DNA of 64,000 bases from JALYYC01 sp039922495 (GTDB lineage Bacteria > Chloroflexota > Dormibacteria > CF-121): the NCBI GenBank assembly GCA_039922495.1, contig JBDTEO010000029.1:1-64000 (forward strand). The letters run 5' to 3'. Each line of letters starts with the position of its first letter. Within the stretch, counting starts at the first letter, position 1. Shown here in pieces: positions 15,264 through 23,943 of the stretch. The notes below the pieces were generated by a model. That model did no database searches. It saw nothing but the letters and a program-made list of their open reading frames with translations, and was not told the DNA's origin. The position numbers were made by a program, and so were the translations under genes.

Positions 15264-15750
15264 AGCGGTCGACCGTCTCGAATATCTGATCGCCCACAGC
15301 CGTCAGATTCCATTGACCCGGACCGTCGTCATCGATCAGGAAGAGGTCCTGGCCTGCATCGACGAGCTACGCCTCAGCCTGCCCGATGAGATCAAGCAGG
15401 CCCGCTGGACGCTCCAGGAGCAGCAGCGGCTCCTGTCCGAGGCCCAGGCGGAAGCGGCCCGGACCATCACCAAGGCGAGTGAGCGAGCCCAGACAATGAT
15501 GGGCCAGCAGGAGCTGATCAAGCGCGCGGAGAAGCAGGCGGAGACCGTCTTGCGGGACGCCTCAGCCCGAGCCGACGAGGTCAAAAAGGCGGCCGACCGT
15601 TATGCCTCGGACGTGATGCAGTCGCTCGAGGCTCAGCTGCTGCGGACTGTCGCCACGGTCAAGAAGGGCGTCGAGGCGTTGCGCATCCAACCCGTCAAGG
15701 AGGTCGAGCTGTCGAGCCAGCGGAACCGATCGGGGGGCGCCACCTTATAA
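15250..15750 (+). CDS. Coiled-coil protein in the SepIVA/DivIVA-like position
   Basis: A 166-residue protein. The N-terminal MNIHEAVDRLEYLIAHSRQIPLTRTVVIDQEE is followed by an almost continuous Ala/Glu/Gln/Arg-rich coiled coil (about residues 55-150). Proteins of this form, sometimes labelled ATP synthase B-like, lie next to coaD or in the rpmF-rnc-smc region of Actinobacteria and Chloroflexota. The actinobacterial SepIVA, a septum-associated DivIVA-like protein, is the closest known parallel. A role in cell division or envelope growth is an inference from that parallel. RBS-like AAGGGAGC precedes the ATG. Confidence 0.8.
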   Translation: MNIHEAVDRLEYLIAHSRQIPLTRTVVIDQEEVLACIDELRLSLPDEIKQARWTLQEQQRLLSEAQAEAARTITKASERAQTMMGQQELIKRAEKQAETVLRDASARADEVKKAADRYASDVMQSLEAQLLRTVATVKKGVEALRIQPVKEVELSSQRNRSGGATL

Positions 15751-15751
15751 T
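15746..15751 (+). promoter_or_regulatory. Perfect -10 box TATAAT for rpmF (leaderless type)
   Basis: A consensus TATAAT overlaps the stop codon of the preceding gene and ends eight bases before the rpmF ATG. The cleanest leaderless promoter in the window. Confidence 0.7.
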
Positions 15752-15759
15752 GCCTGCAC

Positions 15760-15936
15760 ATGGCACTCCCAAAGACACGATACGCGCACGCCCGCCAGGG
15801 TGAGCGCCGCGCCAACCTGGCGCTGAAGCGGATCCAGCTCGTCGACTGCTCGCAGTGTCACCAGCCCAAGCGGCCGCACACGATCTGTAAGAACTGCGGC
15901 TACTACGACGGGCGCGAAGTCATCAAGACGGACTAG
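15760..15936 (+). CDS. rpmF: 50S ribosomal protein L32
   Basis: A 58-residue ribosomal protein. It begins MALPKTRYAHARQGERRA and has the two zinc-ribbon Cys pairs, CSQC near residue 30 and CKNC near residue 43, followed by GYYDGREV, the L32 signature end. The ATG is fixed by the family start; the only upstream signal is TATAAT eight bases before, with no Shine-Dalgarno. It precedes the fatty-acid synthesis genes, as rpmF does in many bacteria, where the two are often co-regulated. Confidence 0.97.
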   Translation: MALPKTRYAHARQGERRANLALKRIQLVDCSQCHQPKRPHTICKNCGYYDGREVIKTD

Positions 15937-15942
15937 TTCCAC

Positions 15943-16866
15943 CTGTCCGACGCCTTCCTCTTTCCCGGCCAGGGCGCCCAATTCGTCGGCATGGGTCGAG
16001 ACCTGCTCGAGCCGGGTTCGGAATCAGCCGCCTTTCTAAAAGCGGCTGAAGAGCGCCTCGCCATCCCGCTCCGCCGGTTGATGCTGGAGGGGCCCGCCCC
16101 GGCGCTGCAGGCGACCGATCAGGCGCAGCCCGCCATCCTCTTTCATAGCCTCGCCTTACTGGAGTTACTTCAGAAGCGGGGCGCGAGGGCGACCGCCGTC
16201 GCCGGACACAGCATGGGGGAGTTCGCCGGGCTCGTAGCGGCCAACGCGTTGACCCCACTCGATGCACTGGCGGCGGTACAGGCTCGGGGCCGCGCCATGG
16301 CCGCCTCGGCGACGGGCGGCACCGGGATGGCCGCCGTCCTTGGCCTCGATGACGAGTCGGTGGTCCGCATCTGCGGCGAGACCGACGACGTGGTTGCCGC
16401 CAATTTCAATGCACCGGGCCAGGTCGTGATTTCGGGGACCGACGCTGGACTCGACCGCATCAGCCCGCGCCTGCAGAAGGCCGGCGCGAAGCGGGTCATC
16501 CGGCTACAGGTGAGCGGAGCTTTCCATTCGCCGTTGATGGCCAGGGCTGCCGAGACCTTCAGGACGGCATGGGAACGCGTCCCCCTGAGGCGCCTTGACC
16601 GGCCGCAGGTCTTCAATGCCGACGCGCAGGAGCATCAGGAACCCGAGGAGGTGCGGCCGTTGATGGTCGGGCAGCTGACCGGGCCGGTACGCTGGACCGA
16701 TACGGTCCGCCGGCTTCAATCGCTCGGCGTCGACCGCTTCGTCGAGATCGGTCCCGGGAAAACGCTCACCGGGCTGGTGAAAAAGATCCTGCCGGGTGCG
16801 GTGGTTCACAATATCGAGGACATGACTTCGCTCGACGCATACATTCGGACCGCCAATGCCGGCTGA
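15943..16866 (+). CDS. fabD: Malonyl-CoA:ACP transacylase FabD, CTG start inferred
   Basis: Moves malonyl groups from CoA to acyl carrier protein. The essential N-terminal FPGQGAQ, nucleophile Ser90 in GHSMGE, Arg115 and His195 in GAFHSPLM are all present, giving 307 residues, the usual length. The first in-frame ATG lies after GQGAQ and would destroy the enzyme. Between the upstream in-frame stop (rpmF TAG) and GQGAQ there is no ATG, GTG or TTG, only this CTG, six bases after rpmF. I therefore infer CTG as start. The 3' end overlaps fabG by 11 bases. Confidence 0.92.
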   Translation: MSDAFLFPGQGAQFVGMGRDLLEPGSESAAFLKAAEERLAIPLRRLMLEGPAPALQATDQAQPAILFHSLALLELLQKRGARATAVAGHSMGEFAGLVAANALTPLDALAAVQARGRAMAASATGGTGMAAVLGLDDESVVRICGETDDVVAANFNAPGQVVISGTDAGLDRISPRLQKAGAKRVIRLQVSGAFHSPLMARAAETFRTAWERVPLRRLDRPQVFNADAQEHQEPEEVRPLMVGQLTGPVRWTDTVRRLQSLGVDRFVEIGPGKTLTGLVKKILPGAVVHNIEDMTSLDAYIRTANAG

Positions 16867-17608
16867 GACGTTCCGCGAGCAGGTCGCGCTGGTCACCGGC
16901 GGCAGCCGCGGGATCGGCCGCGCGACCGCCGAGCGCTTCGCTCAGGTCGGCGTCAAGGTCGCGATCACCTACCGGAGCCGGAAGCCGGAGGCGGATGCCT
17001 TCGTCGAAGAGATCTCCAAGGCCGGCGGTGAGGCCATGGCCATGCAAGCAGACTTCGCTGAAAGCTCGGCGCCAGCTCTGGCCGTCGAGGCGGTCGTCAA
17101 GCGCTGGGGACGCCTCGACATCCTGGTCAACAACGCCGGGCTCACGCGCGACACGCTGGTGATGCGGATGAGCGAGGCCGACTGGGACATCGTGCTGCAG
17201 ACGAACCTGAAGGCGGCCTTCCTATGTTCCAAGGCGGCGCTCAAGCCCATGCTCAAGCAGCGCTACGGCCGGATCGTCAATGTCTCGTCGCTTGCCGGCG
17301 TCGCCGGAAACGCGGGCCAGGCGAACTACAGCGCCTCCAAGGCCGGGCTCATCGGCCTGACCAAATCGCTTGCCAAGGAGGTCGGCTCCCGGAACATCAC
17401 CGTCAATGCCGTGGCCCCGGGCTTTATTACCACCGATCTGACCAGTGGATTACCGGCCGAGCTGCTCGAGCGGGCTCGCCAGGCGGCCGCCATCCCACGG
17501 ATCGGAGTTCCGCAGGACGTCGCCCCAGCGATCGTCTTTCTGGCCTCGCCCGAGGCTTCTTACATCACGGGCCAGGTCCTCGGCATCGATGGCGGCCTAC
17601 CGATCTAG
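16856..17608 (+). CDS. fabG: 3-oxoacyl-ACP reductase FabG
   Basis: NADPH-dependent reduction of beta-ketoacyl-ACP in fatty-acid elongation. A 250-residue short-chain dehydrogenase with cofactor motif GGSRGIG (15-21), NNAG at 92-95, catalytic Ser144/Ser145, Tyr158 and Lys162 (NYSASKAG), and the C-terminal GQVLGIDGGL. It overlaps the end of fabD, so the two are co-translated. acpP follows after about 100 bases with its own promoter. Confidence 0.96.
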   Translation: MPAETFREQVALVTGGSRGIGRATAERFAQVGVKVAITYRSRKPEADAFVEEISKAGGEAMAMQADFAESSAPALAVEAVVKRWGRLDILVNNAGLTRDTLVMRMSEADWDIVLQTNLKAAFLCSKAALKPMLKQRYGRIVNVSSLAGVAGNAGQANYSASKAGLIGLTKSLAKEVGSRNITVNAVAPGFITTDLTSGLPAELLERARQAAAIPRIGVPQDVAPAIVFLASPEASYITGQVLGIDGGLPI

Positions 17609-17689
17609 TCCGATCGCCTAGGTAATTTGCCCTGGCGCAGGCTGATCGGCCGTGCGAAAGCTGTGCAGCTTGATGGGGTCGGGCGGTTG

Positions 17690-17695
17690 TACAAT
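17690..17695 (+). promoter_or_regulatory. -10 box TACAAT for acpP
   Basis: TACAAT ends 10 bases before the acpP ATG. The bases between (CGTCCCGGGG) contain GGGG but no spaced Shine-Dalgarno. A separate promoter would allow the high expression that acyl carrier protein needs. Confidence 0.55.
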
Positions 17696-17705
17696 CGTCC
17701 CGGGG

Positions 17706-17954
17706 ATGGACGGGGCCAGTTACGATAAGTTCAAGGGCATCATTGCTGAACAGCTCGGGGTTGAGACTGAGCAGATCACGCCCGACGCCTCATTCGTCGA
17801 CGACCTAAATGCCGATTCCCTCGACCTGGTCGAGCTGATCATGGCGTTCGAGGAAGAATACGGGATGGAGATACCTGACGAGGACGCTGAAAAGATCCAG
17901 ACCGTCGGTGCCGCGTGGGACTACGTTCAAGAAAAGCTCGGAATCACCACCTGA
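17706..17954 (+). CDS. acpP: Acyl carrier protein
   Basis: An 82-residue acidic four-helix carrier. The phosphopantetheine site is Ser38 in LNADSLDLVELIM. The ATG was chosen for the family-typical length; an upstream in-frame start would add 18 unrelated residues and cover the promoter. It is followed, in an overlapping frame, by rnc, the acpP-rnc-smc-ftsY order of many bacteria. Confidence 0.96.
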   Translation: MDGASYDKFKGIIAEQLGVETEQITPDASFVDDLNADSLDLVELIMAFEEEYGMEIPDEDAEKIQTVGAAWDYVQEKLGITT

Positions 17955-18711
17955 ACTAGAGCCCACGCCGACCGACGACCCCTTACAGAAGTTGCAGCGG
18001 ACGCTTCGCGTTCGCTTCCACGATCCTGCCTTGCTCCGGCAGGCGGTGACGCACCGCTCCTACAACAACGAGCATCCGGAACGGGGCGACGCGGACAACG
18101 AGCGTCTCGAGTACCTGGGCGACGCCGTGCTCGAATTGATCGCCGCCGAGCACCTGTACCACACGTATGCCACGTCGGATGAAGGCGAGCTGACGCGGTT
18201 GCGGGCCTCCGTGGTCAACACCAAGAGCCTGGCCCGCCTGGCATCGCGGCTCAGCCTCGGCGATTACCTCCTGCTCGGGAAGGGCGCGCACAAGACCGGC
18301 GCGCGGTCGCTGCAGTCGATCCTGGCCAACACCTTCGAGGCGGTCATCGGTGCGATCTTCCTCGACCAGGGCTACCGGGCCGCGTACAAGCTGTTCAGTC
18401 GCAGCCTGATCGACGTCCAGGCCTGGCCGGACGACAACTACAAGGGGCGCCTGCAGGAGGTCACCCAGGAACGTTTCCTCACGACACCGCAATACGAGAT
18501 CGTGGCGGCGGCGGGCCCTGGCCACCGGCGGGAGTACACCGCGGAGGTCACCTTCGGGACCGATGTCAAGGGGCTTGGTGAGGGCCGGACCAAGCGCGCC
18601 GCGGAGCAGATGGCGGCTCGGGAGGCGCTGTCGGCGCTCGGGGCGCTCGATAAACTGCCGCAAGCCGACGAAGTCCTCGAAGCCGTCGCCGCGCATGAGT
18701 CGAAGCGGTAG
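17908..18711 (+). CDS. rnc: Ribonuclease III
   Basis: Double-strand RNA endonuclease for rRNA processing and mRNA turnover. The RNase III domain has the signature NERLEYLGDAVLEL; Glu and Asp of the second metal site lie in the NTFEAVIGAIFLD block. The C-terminal double-stranded-RNA-binding domain (about residues 185-255) has GEGRTKRAAEQMAAREAL. This GTG overlaps acpP by 47 bases. The only later canonical start, TTG at 17992, would cut into the first helix (LQKLQRTLRVRF), so I keep the GTG. The true start may lie between. Confidence 0.93.
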   Translation: MPRGTTFKKSSESPPELEPTPTDDPLQKLQRTLRVRFHDPALLRQAVTHRSYNNEHPERGDADNERLEYLGDAVLELIAAEHLYHTYATSDEGELTRLRASVVNTKSLARLASRLSLGDYLLLGKGAHKTGARSLQSILANTFEAVIGAIFLDQGYRAAYKLFSRSLIDVQAWPDDNYKGRLQEVTQERFLTTPQYEIVAAAGPGHRREYTAEVTFGTDVKGLGEGRTKRAAEQMAAREALSALGALDKLPQADEVLEAVAAHESKR

Positions 18712-18835
18712 CGAATTTTTACGATTGCCCCGGCGGCCAAGGGCGTGGTCTAATACTCGCGTGACCCGCGCCGCGGTCCATGCTTACGTCTCTGCAGGGC
18801 GCGAAGGCCCAGCCATGGGCATCGCCGCTTAGCCC

Positions 18836-21800
18836 GTGCATTTGAAGTCACTGCGCATCCAGGGGTTCAAGACCTTCGCGCGTCGCACCGACCTTCCCTT
18901 TAGTCGGGGCATCACGGCGATCGTCGGGCCGAACGGGAGCGGGAAGTCGAACCTGGTCGATGCGATTCGCTGGGCCCTCGGCGAGCGGAACGCCCGCGGG
19001 CTCCGCGGGCAGCGCATGGAAGACGTCATCTACGCCGGGGGCCCCGGTAAATCCGCGGTGGGCATGGCCGAGGTCAGCTTGATCATCGACAACGCCGATC
19101 AGCGGTTGAACGTCGAGTTCACCGAGATCGAGGTTGCCCGCCGCCTCTTCCGCTCGGGCGAGAGCGAATACCTGATCAACGGCACGCGGGCGCGCTTAAA
19201 AGATATTGACCTGCTGCTCTCCAGCACCGGGCTCCGCCAGGACGGCTACGCGGTAACGGCACAAAACGACATCGATTACGTCATCCAGGCCGCGCCGGAG
19301 CTGCGACGAGCGTTGATCGAGGAGGCCGCCGGCGTCCGCCGGCTGCGCGACCAGCGCCAGGAAGCCCTCAACCGGCTAGCCGAGGCAGACCGCGACATGC
19401 GTCGCGCGCGGGACATCCTCGAGGAGCTGAGCCCGCGGGCGCTCGAGCTCGAGGGGCAAGCCCGGGCGGCCGAGGAGTACCAGCGGGTCGCCGACCAGTT
19501 GAAGATCCTGCAGGGCAGCCTGGCCAAGGACGCGTGGCGCAAGGCGATGGTTCTGCTCCGTCGCGCCCACAACCGCCGTCAAGCGGCGGACCAAAAGCGC
19601 ACGATCGCCGCCCAGGCGCTCGACGAATTCGCACCCCGGTACGCCGAGCAGCGGGCCTCGTTGCAGGATGCCCGGGAGGCTCGCTGGAAGCATCAGGAAG
19701 CCGTGGCCACGCTCCGCCTGCAGCTGGCCGAGCGCGAGCACCAGGCTCACATCGCCGAGGAGCGAGCCGCCGCGGCCACGCAAGCGCTGGCAGCCGCAGA
19801 GCAGGAAATGGTCCGGTTGGCGGCGACGGCCCAGGCCGGCGTCCGGGTTGTCGAGGAGCTGGACCAGGCCGCGGCGCACACAGACGCGGAGCGCCGTGAG
19901 CTCGAGGCCAGGGTCGAAGCCGCCGTTGCCGAGGAGCGCGAGGCTCGGGAGATCCTCGATGGCCTGGAACAGGATCGGGCGGCCCTGTTGCAGCAACGTC
20001 AGGATCTGCACCGCGACACCGTGGCGACCGATGCCGAACTGCGGCAGGTGGAAGGGCGGGTACAGTTCCTCTCCGAGCAGCGGGAGCAGGCCGACGCGCA
20101 CCTCGAGTCGTGGTCGTTGAGACAGGCGACGGCGGTCGAGGAGGTATCGCGTTGCGAGCTACGTGCCACCGAGGCAGAGGACACGCTGCGGGTCGCGCTG
20201 TCGGCCGCGGGCGCGGTCGAGGAACAGCTTCGAAGCGCGTCGGGGGAACTCGTCCAATGCGAGGAACGCCTGGCGGAGCTGACCGGGCGCGTGGCGACCC
20301 TCGAGGCTGAGGTTGGAGCCCTCGAGCGGCTCCGTGACGGCGGTCTCCCGCAGAGCAGGCTTGGCGACGATGGGCAGTTTCACCAGTTGCTCGAGCTGAT
20401 CGAGGTCGCCGAAGCGGATCGACCGGCGATCGAGGCGGCCCTCGAGGGCTGGCTCCACGCCTGGGTCCCGGCTGACCGCGCGGCTGCGGAGCGCGCCTTC
20501 GCCCTCCTGGCGCGACCGGGGAGCCCGCGCGAGACCATCGTCTACGATCCGGACAACCCACGTGCCACGCCGGAGTCGAGCGGGCTGGTGGGTGTGGCGA
20601 CGCTGATCGCCGCGCCGGCGTATATCGAGGGGCTGATCCGGCATGTGCTCGATCGCACCGTCCTCGTGCCGAACGCGGCTGAGGGACGGAATCTCGTGTT
20701 GCGGCACCCCTCCTACCGCGCGGTCACGCGCGCGGGTGAAGTGATCACGGCCGCCTCTTATCGGGCGGGGGCCTTCCGCGATGCGCCCCTCGAGGTGCAG
20801 GCGCAGATCCGTGAGGCCCAGAGTAGCCTGGCGATCCTCCGGGCCGGTCGAGCCGATGCCGTCACCGCCCATGAGGACGTCTCCCGCCGCCGGGCGGTCC
20901 TCCAGGAGGAGCGGGCGGCGGCCGCCGCGACGCTTGACGCCGCCCGAGGCCGCGTTGCGGAGACGGCCGGTGCCGTCTCGATGGCACGGGCGGCCCTGAA
21001 TCGCGAGGACCAGCAGGAGGCCCAGGTCCGGGCCCAGGTGGCGCGCCTGCACACGTTGCTGGAGCAAGGCCAGGCAGCCGAGCGGGCCGTGGTCGCACGG
21101 CAGGAGCAGCTCGCCGCCACCCAGGAAGCACTGACCAGCGGCGTCACCGAGATCGAGGGGCGCGTCAAGGTGGCAACCGCCAGCCTGGCCTCCCAGGTGC
21201 ACCGGCGCCAGGAAATCGAGCTCCGGGCCGCGCTCGCGCACCAACGCCACGAGGATCTCCTTCGCCAGCTGGAGCGGGCACGGGAGGTCTGGCGCGCACA
21301 CGGCGACGAGCTGGCCCAGCGCCAGGCGGCCACCCGCGAGCTGGCCGCCCAGCCGGCTCAACTCGTTACGGAGCGCCGCCAGTGTCTGGACGCGGCCCAG
21401 GCGCTTGCCGGCGAGCTCGCCGTGCTGGAGGCGGCGAACCTCCCGGACACCGACCTGCTGGCCAGCCTCGAAGCGCAGGTGCAGGAGGGCGAGCAGCGCA
21501 ACGTCCAGCTCCAGGTCGAGCTGGCGCACACCGATGATGCGGTGGCGGTCGCGCTGATGGACGTCGAGACCGCGCAGGCCGAGGTCGACCGCTGCGCCCT
21601 GGCCCTGCGCGATGACGGCCAGGTCGTTGAGGAGGACGAGCCGATCGCCGAAGTCGACTGGCAAAAGACGGAACGAGAAGTCTCGCGCCTGCAGCGACGG
21701 CTGGACGGCATGGGGGCGGTCAACCTGCTGGCTCCGGAGGAATATGCGCAGGTGCGCGAGCGGTGCGACAGCCTCGGCTCGCAACTGGCCGACCTGGAGA

Positions 21801-22345
21801 ATGCCAGCGCGCAGCTCCTGGAGCTCCGCCAGCGCCTCGAAAATGAAATCGACGAGCGCTTTCGCACCGTCTTTCACTCGGTCGCCATCAACTTCCAGGA
21901 ATTCTTCGGTGAGCTCTTCGAAGGCGGGCGGGCGACGCTCCGGCTCGAGTCGAATGAGAACGGGAGCCGGCTCGACGAGGGGGTCGAGATCCTGGCGCAG
22001 ACCCCGGGCAAGCGCCTCCAGCCCCTGACGCTTCTCTCAGGCGGCGAGCGGGCGCTCACGGCGCTCGCCTTCCTGTTCGCGCTGCAGGCCGTCAACCCAA
22101 GCCCCTTCTACGTGCTGGACGAGGTCGACGCCGCGCTGGACGACGCCAACGTGATGCGCTTCAACCGGGTCCTGAAACGGTTGTCGCGCGATCAGCAATT
22201 TCTGATCGTCACCCATAACCACTCGACCATGGCGCAGGCGGAAGTCCTCTACGGCGTCACGCTTGGCGAGCATGGCATCTCCCGCATCGTCTCGGTCCGG
22301 ATGGAGCAAGATGCGTTGATGCCGGTCGGTGAGCGGACCGCCTGA
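18836..22345 (+). CDS. smc: Chromosome partition protein Smc
   Basis: An 1169-residue SMC ATPase that organises and segregates the chromosome with ScpA/ScpB. N-terminal Walker A GPNGSGKS (31-38), the long coiled coil, a hinge region near residues 500-660 and the C-terminal ABC signature LLSGGERALTALAF with Walker B YVLDEVDAALDD are all complete. The coiled-coil arms are rich in Ala, Glu, Arg and Gln. The GTG start gives the family sequence HLKSLRIQGFKTFA. A TAATACT about 80 bases upstream may be its promoter. Its last 17 bases overlap ftsY. Confidence 0.97.
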   Translation: MHLKSLRIQGFKTFARRTDLPFSRGITAIVGPNGSGKSNLVDAIRWALGERNARGLRGQRMEDVIYAGGPGKSAVGMAEVSLIIDNADQRLNVEFTEIEVARRLFRSGESEYLINGTRARLKDIDLLLSSTGLRQDGYAVTAQNDIDYVIQAAPELRRALIEEAAGVRRLRDQRQEALNRLAEADRDMRRARDILEELSPRALELEGQARAAEEYQRVADQLKILQGSLAKDAWRKAMVLLRRAHNRRQAADQKRTIAAQALDEFAPRYAEQRASLQDAREARWKHQEAVATLRLQLAEREHQAHIAEERAAAATQALAAAEQEMVRLAATAQAGVRVVEELDQAAAHTDAERRELEARVEAAVAEEREAREILDGLEQDRAALLQQRQDLHRDTVATDAELRQVEGRVQFLSEQREQADAHLESWSLRQATAVEEVSRCELRATEAEDTLRVALSAAGAVEEQLRSASGELVQCEERLAELTGRVATLEAEVGALERLRDGGLPQSRLGDDGQFHQLLELIEVAEADRPAIEAALEGWLHAWVPADRAAAERAFALLARPGSPRETIVYDPDNPRATPESSGLVGVATLIAAPAYIEGLIRHVLDRTVLVPNAAEGRNLVLRHPSYRAVTRAGEVITAASYRAGAFRDAPLEVQAQIREAQSSLAILRAGRADAVTAHEDVSRRRAVLQEERAAAAATLDAARGRVAETAGAVSMARAALNREDQQEAQVRAQVARLHTLLEQGQAAERAVVARQEQLAATQEALTSGVTEIEGRVKVATASLASQVHRRQEIELRAALAHQRHEDLLRQLERAREVWRAHGDELAQRQAATRELAAQPAQLVTERRQCLDAAQALAGELAVLEAANLPDTDLLASLEAQVQEGEQRNVQLQVELAHTDDAVAVALMDVETAQAEVDRCALALRDDGQVVEEDEPIAEVDWQKTEREVSRLQRRLDGMGAVNLLAPEEYAQVRERCDSLGSQLADLENASAQLLELRQRLENEIDERFRTVFHSVAINFQEFFGELFEGGRATLRLESNENGSRLDEGVEILAQTPGKRLQPLTLLSGGERALTALAFLFALQAVNPSPFYVLDEVDAALDDANVMRFNRVLKRLSRDQQFLIVTHNHSTMAQAEVLYGVTLGEHGISRIVSVRMEQDALMPVGERTA

Positions 22346-23294
22346 GATTTCACCGGACCAGGATCGCGCGCGTCGCGGATTCTGGAAGCGGTTTTCGGAA
22401 AGCCTCGAGTCGGGCCGCCGGTCCTATGTGGCCGACCTCAAGGAAGTCTTTGGACGATCCGCGCTCGACGCCGCCTTCTGGGACGATCTCGAGGCGACGC
22501 TGATCGCGGCCGACGCCGGCGTGGCGACCACGCAGCGCGTCGTCGAACAGCTCCGCAACCAGGCTGCCGAGGCCCATCTCCGCTCCCCAGCGGACGCGCT
22601 CGGCTACCTGAAGGAGATTCTCGCCGCGCAGATGGGCGAGCGTCTCCGCGACCTCAACCTCCACGGCTCGCCCGCGGTCATCCTCGTGGTCGGCGTCAAC
22701 GGATCGGGCAAGACCACCACGATCGGCAAGCTGGCTCACCTGCTCAAGGGGGAGGGTCACCGCCCGCTCCTCGCCGCGGCCGATACCTACCGGGCGGCGG
22801 CGGCCGAGCAACTCCGTCTCTGGGCCGAGCGCGCCCGCGTCGATATCGTCGGGCATCAAGCGGGTGCGGACCCCGGTGCCGTCGCCTACGACGCGGTGCA
22901 GGCGGCCCGAGCCCGCAAGGCGGACGTGGTCATCGTCGATACCGCCGGACGATTGCATACGCGAACCGACCTGATGGAGGAGTTGCGCAAAGTCCGCCGG
23001 GTCATCGAGCGGCTCGACCCGGACGAGCCGCAGGAGATGCTGGCCGTGCTCGACGCCCACATCGGGCAGAACTCCGCGCAGCAGGTGAAGGTCTTCCAGG
23101 AGGCCATCGGGCTGACTGGCCTGGTGGTGACCAAGATGGATGGCTCAGCGCGGGCGGGCGTCGTGCTTAGTATTGAGGAAGAGCTCCGCGTCCCGGTCAA
23201 GCTCGTCGGGATCGGCGAGGGGCTCGACGATCTGAATCGCTTCGATCCTGCCGAGTATCTGCGAGCCTTACTGCGAATGGAGGGCGACGAATGA
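22329..23294 (+). CDS. ftsY: Signal recognition particle receptor FtsY
   Basis: GTPase receptor that docks SRP-ribosome complexes at the membrane. A short N-terminal segment, the helical N domain (about residues 30-110) and the G domain with GVNGSGKTT (G1), DTYRAAAAEQL, DTAGRLH and TKMDGSARAG are all seen. At 321 residues it lacks the long acidic A domain of E. coli FtsY, like Gram-positive and Thermus forms. It overlaps the end of smc by 17 bases and is linked to the next gene by ATGA. Confidence 0.96.
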   Translation: MSGPPEISPDQDRARRGFWKRFSESLESGRRSYVADLKEVFGRSALDAAFWDDLEATLIAADAGVATTQRVVEQLRNQAAEAHLRSPADALGYLKEILAAQMGERLRDLNLHGSPAVILVVGVNGSGKTTTIGKLAHLLKGEGHRPLLAAADTYRAAAAEQLRLWAERARVDIVGHQAGADPGAVAYDAVQAARARKADVVIVDTAGRLHTRTDLMEELRKVRRVIERLDPDEPQEMLAVLDAHIGQNSAQQVKVFQEAIGLTGLVVTKMDGSARAGVVLSIEEELRVPVKLVGIGEGLDDLNRFDPAEYLRALLRMEGDE

Positions 23295-23551
23295 ATCCCG
23301 TCGATAATCCGCAGGCGTTCGTCAAGTTGGTCACGGCGGGCGGTTTGCCTGAGGCGGATCTCTGGAAGGCGGTGCTCGAGACGGCCGGCATCACGGTCTA
23401 CCTGCGCCACGAGACGCTGGCCAGTGTTCAGCCGGTGACGGTCGGCGGCTACGGGTCGGTCGACCTCTGGGTGCCCCGTGAGCAGGCGGTCCAGGCGATG
23501 GAGGTTCTCCAGGACGAGCGCGTCACCGAGCCGGGCGAGGACGACCAGTAG
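23291..23551 (+). CDS. DUF2007-type signal-transducing-like protein
   Basis: An 86-residue protein of the DUF2007 type, with a single small alpha/beta domain (FVKLVTAGGLPEADLWKAVL, then ITVYLRHETLA and VDLWVPREQAVQAMEVL). The family is related in fold to PII-like domains but has no established role. It is translationally coupled to ftsY through an ATGA overlap, so it is made with the SRP receptor. The terminal Glu/Asp tail is not conserved in the family as far as I can judge. Confidence 0.75.
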   Translation: MNPVDNPQAFVKLVTAGGLPEADLWKAVLETAGITVYLRHETLASVQPVTVGGYGSVDLWVPREQAVQAMEVLQDERVTEPGEDDQ

Positions 23552-23583
23552 CGACCTTCCTCTTCCTTCTGCTGGTCGGGCTG

Positions 23584-23679
23584 TTGGGGCTTCTCGTCCT
23601 CGGGATCGCGCTGGCGGGGTTCCTCTGGTTGCTGCAGTTCGTGCTCAACAACGAAGAGGCCCGATTGCCCCGACGTTGA
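23584..23679 (+). CDS. Possible small single-pass membrane protein
   Basis: A frame between the DUF2007 gene and ylxM encodes one strongly hydrophobic helix (Leu/Gly/Val-rich) followed by a polar end with NNEEARLPRR. The open frame reaches back to GTA at 23548, which overlaps the TAG stop of the preceding gene, but the first canonical start is this TTG inside the helix. Its occupation of the whole gap and the membrane-protein look suggest a real gene with a non-canonical start. No homologue recognised. Confidence 0.3.
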   Translation: MGLLVLGIALAGFLWLLQFVLNNEEARLPRR

Positions 23680-23683
23680 TGGC

Positions 23684-23689
23684 TATACT
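23684..23689 (+). promoter_or_regulatory. -10 box TATACT for ylxM-ffh
   Basis: TATACT ends 11 bases before the ylxM ATG, with no Shine-Dalgarno between. It probably starts the SRP mRNA. Confidence 0.6.
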
Positions 23690-23700
23690 GTCAAGGCCTA

Positions 23701-23943
23701 ATGCTTGACAGAACCCGCCAGCGGCAGCGACAGCTTCGCCTTCTCGATCTCTATGGGGCCCTCTTGACCCCGCATCAGCGTCGCATCCTGCACCTGGCCT
23801 GGGAGGAGGATTGGTCCTATGGCGAGATCGCGGAGCGAGAGCGAGTGAGCCGCACCGCCGTCTACGACGTGGTTCGGCGCACCACCGCAAATCTTGACGG
23901 CTACGAGCAAAAGCTCGGGCTGGCGCGGGCCACGCATGTTTGA
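23701..23943 (+). CDS. ylxM: YlxM-like SRP-associated helix-turn-helix protein
   Basis: An 80-residue UPF0122 protein. The sequence LLDLYGALLTPHQRRILHLAWEEDWSYGEIAERERVSRTAVYDVVRR is a sigma-70 region-4-like helix-turn-helix and is diagnostic. YlxM proteins lie upstream of ffh and in streptococci modulate SRP GTPase activity. The stop overlaps the ffh start by eight bases, supporting that pairing. It is shorter than the Bacillus protein (about 110 residues), lacking its C-terminal part. Confidence 0.9.
   Translation: MLDRTRQRQRQLRLLDLYGALLTPHQRRILHLAWEEDWSYGEIAERERVSRTAVYDVVRRTTANLDGYEQKLGLARATHV

Noticed and set aside
18761..18832. A 23-residue frame with GTG just behind TAATACT and ending three bases before smc, looking like a leader peptide
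   Set aside because: The GTG lies only three bases after the -10-like box, too close to be inside the transcript, and the frame shows no attenuator-type codon run.
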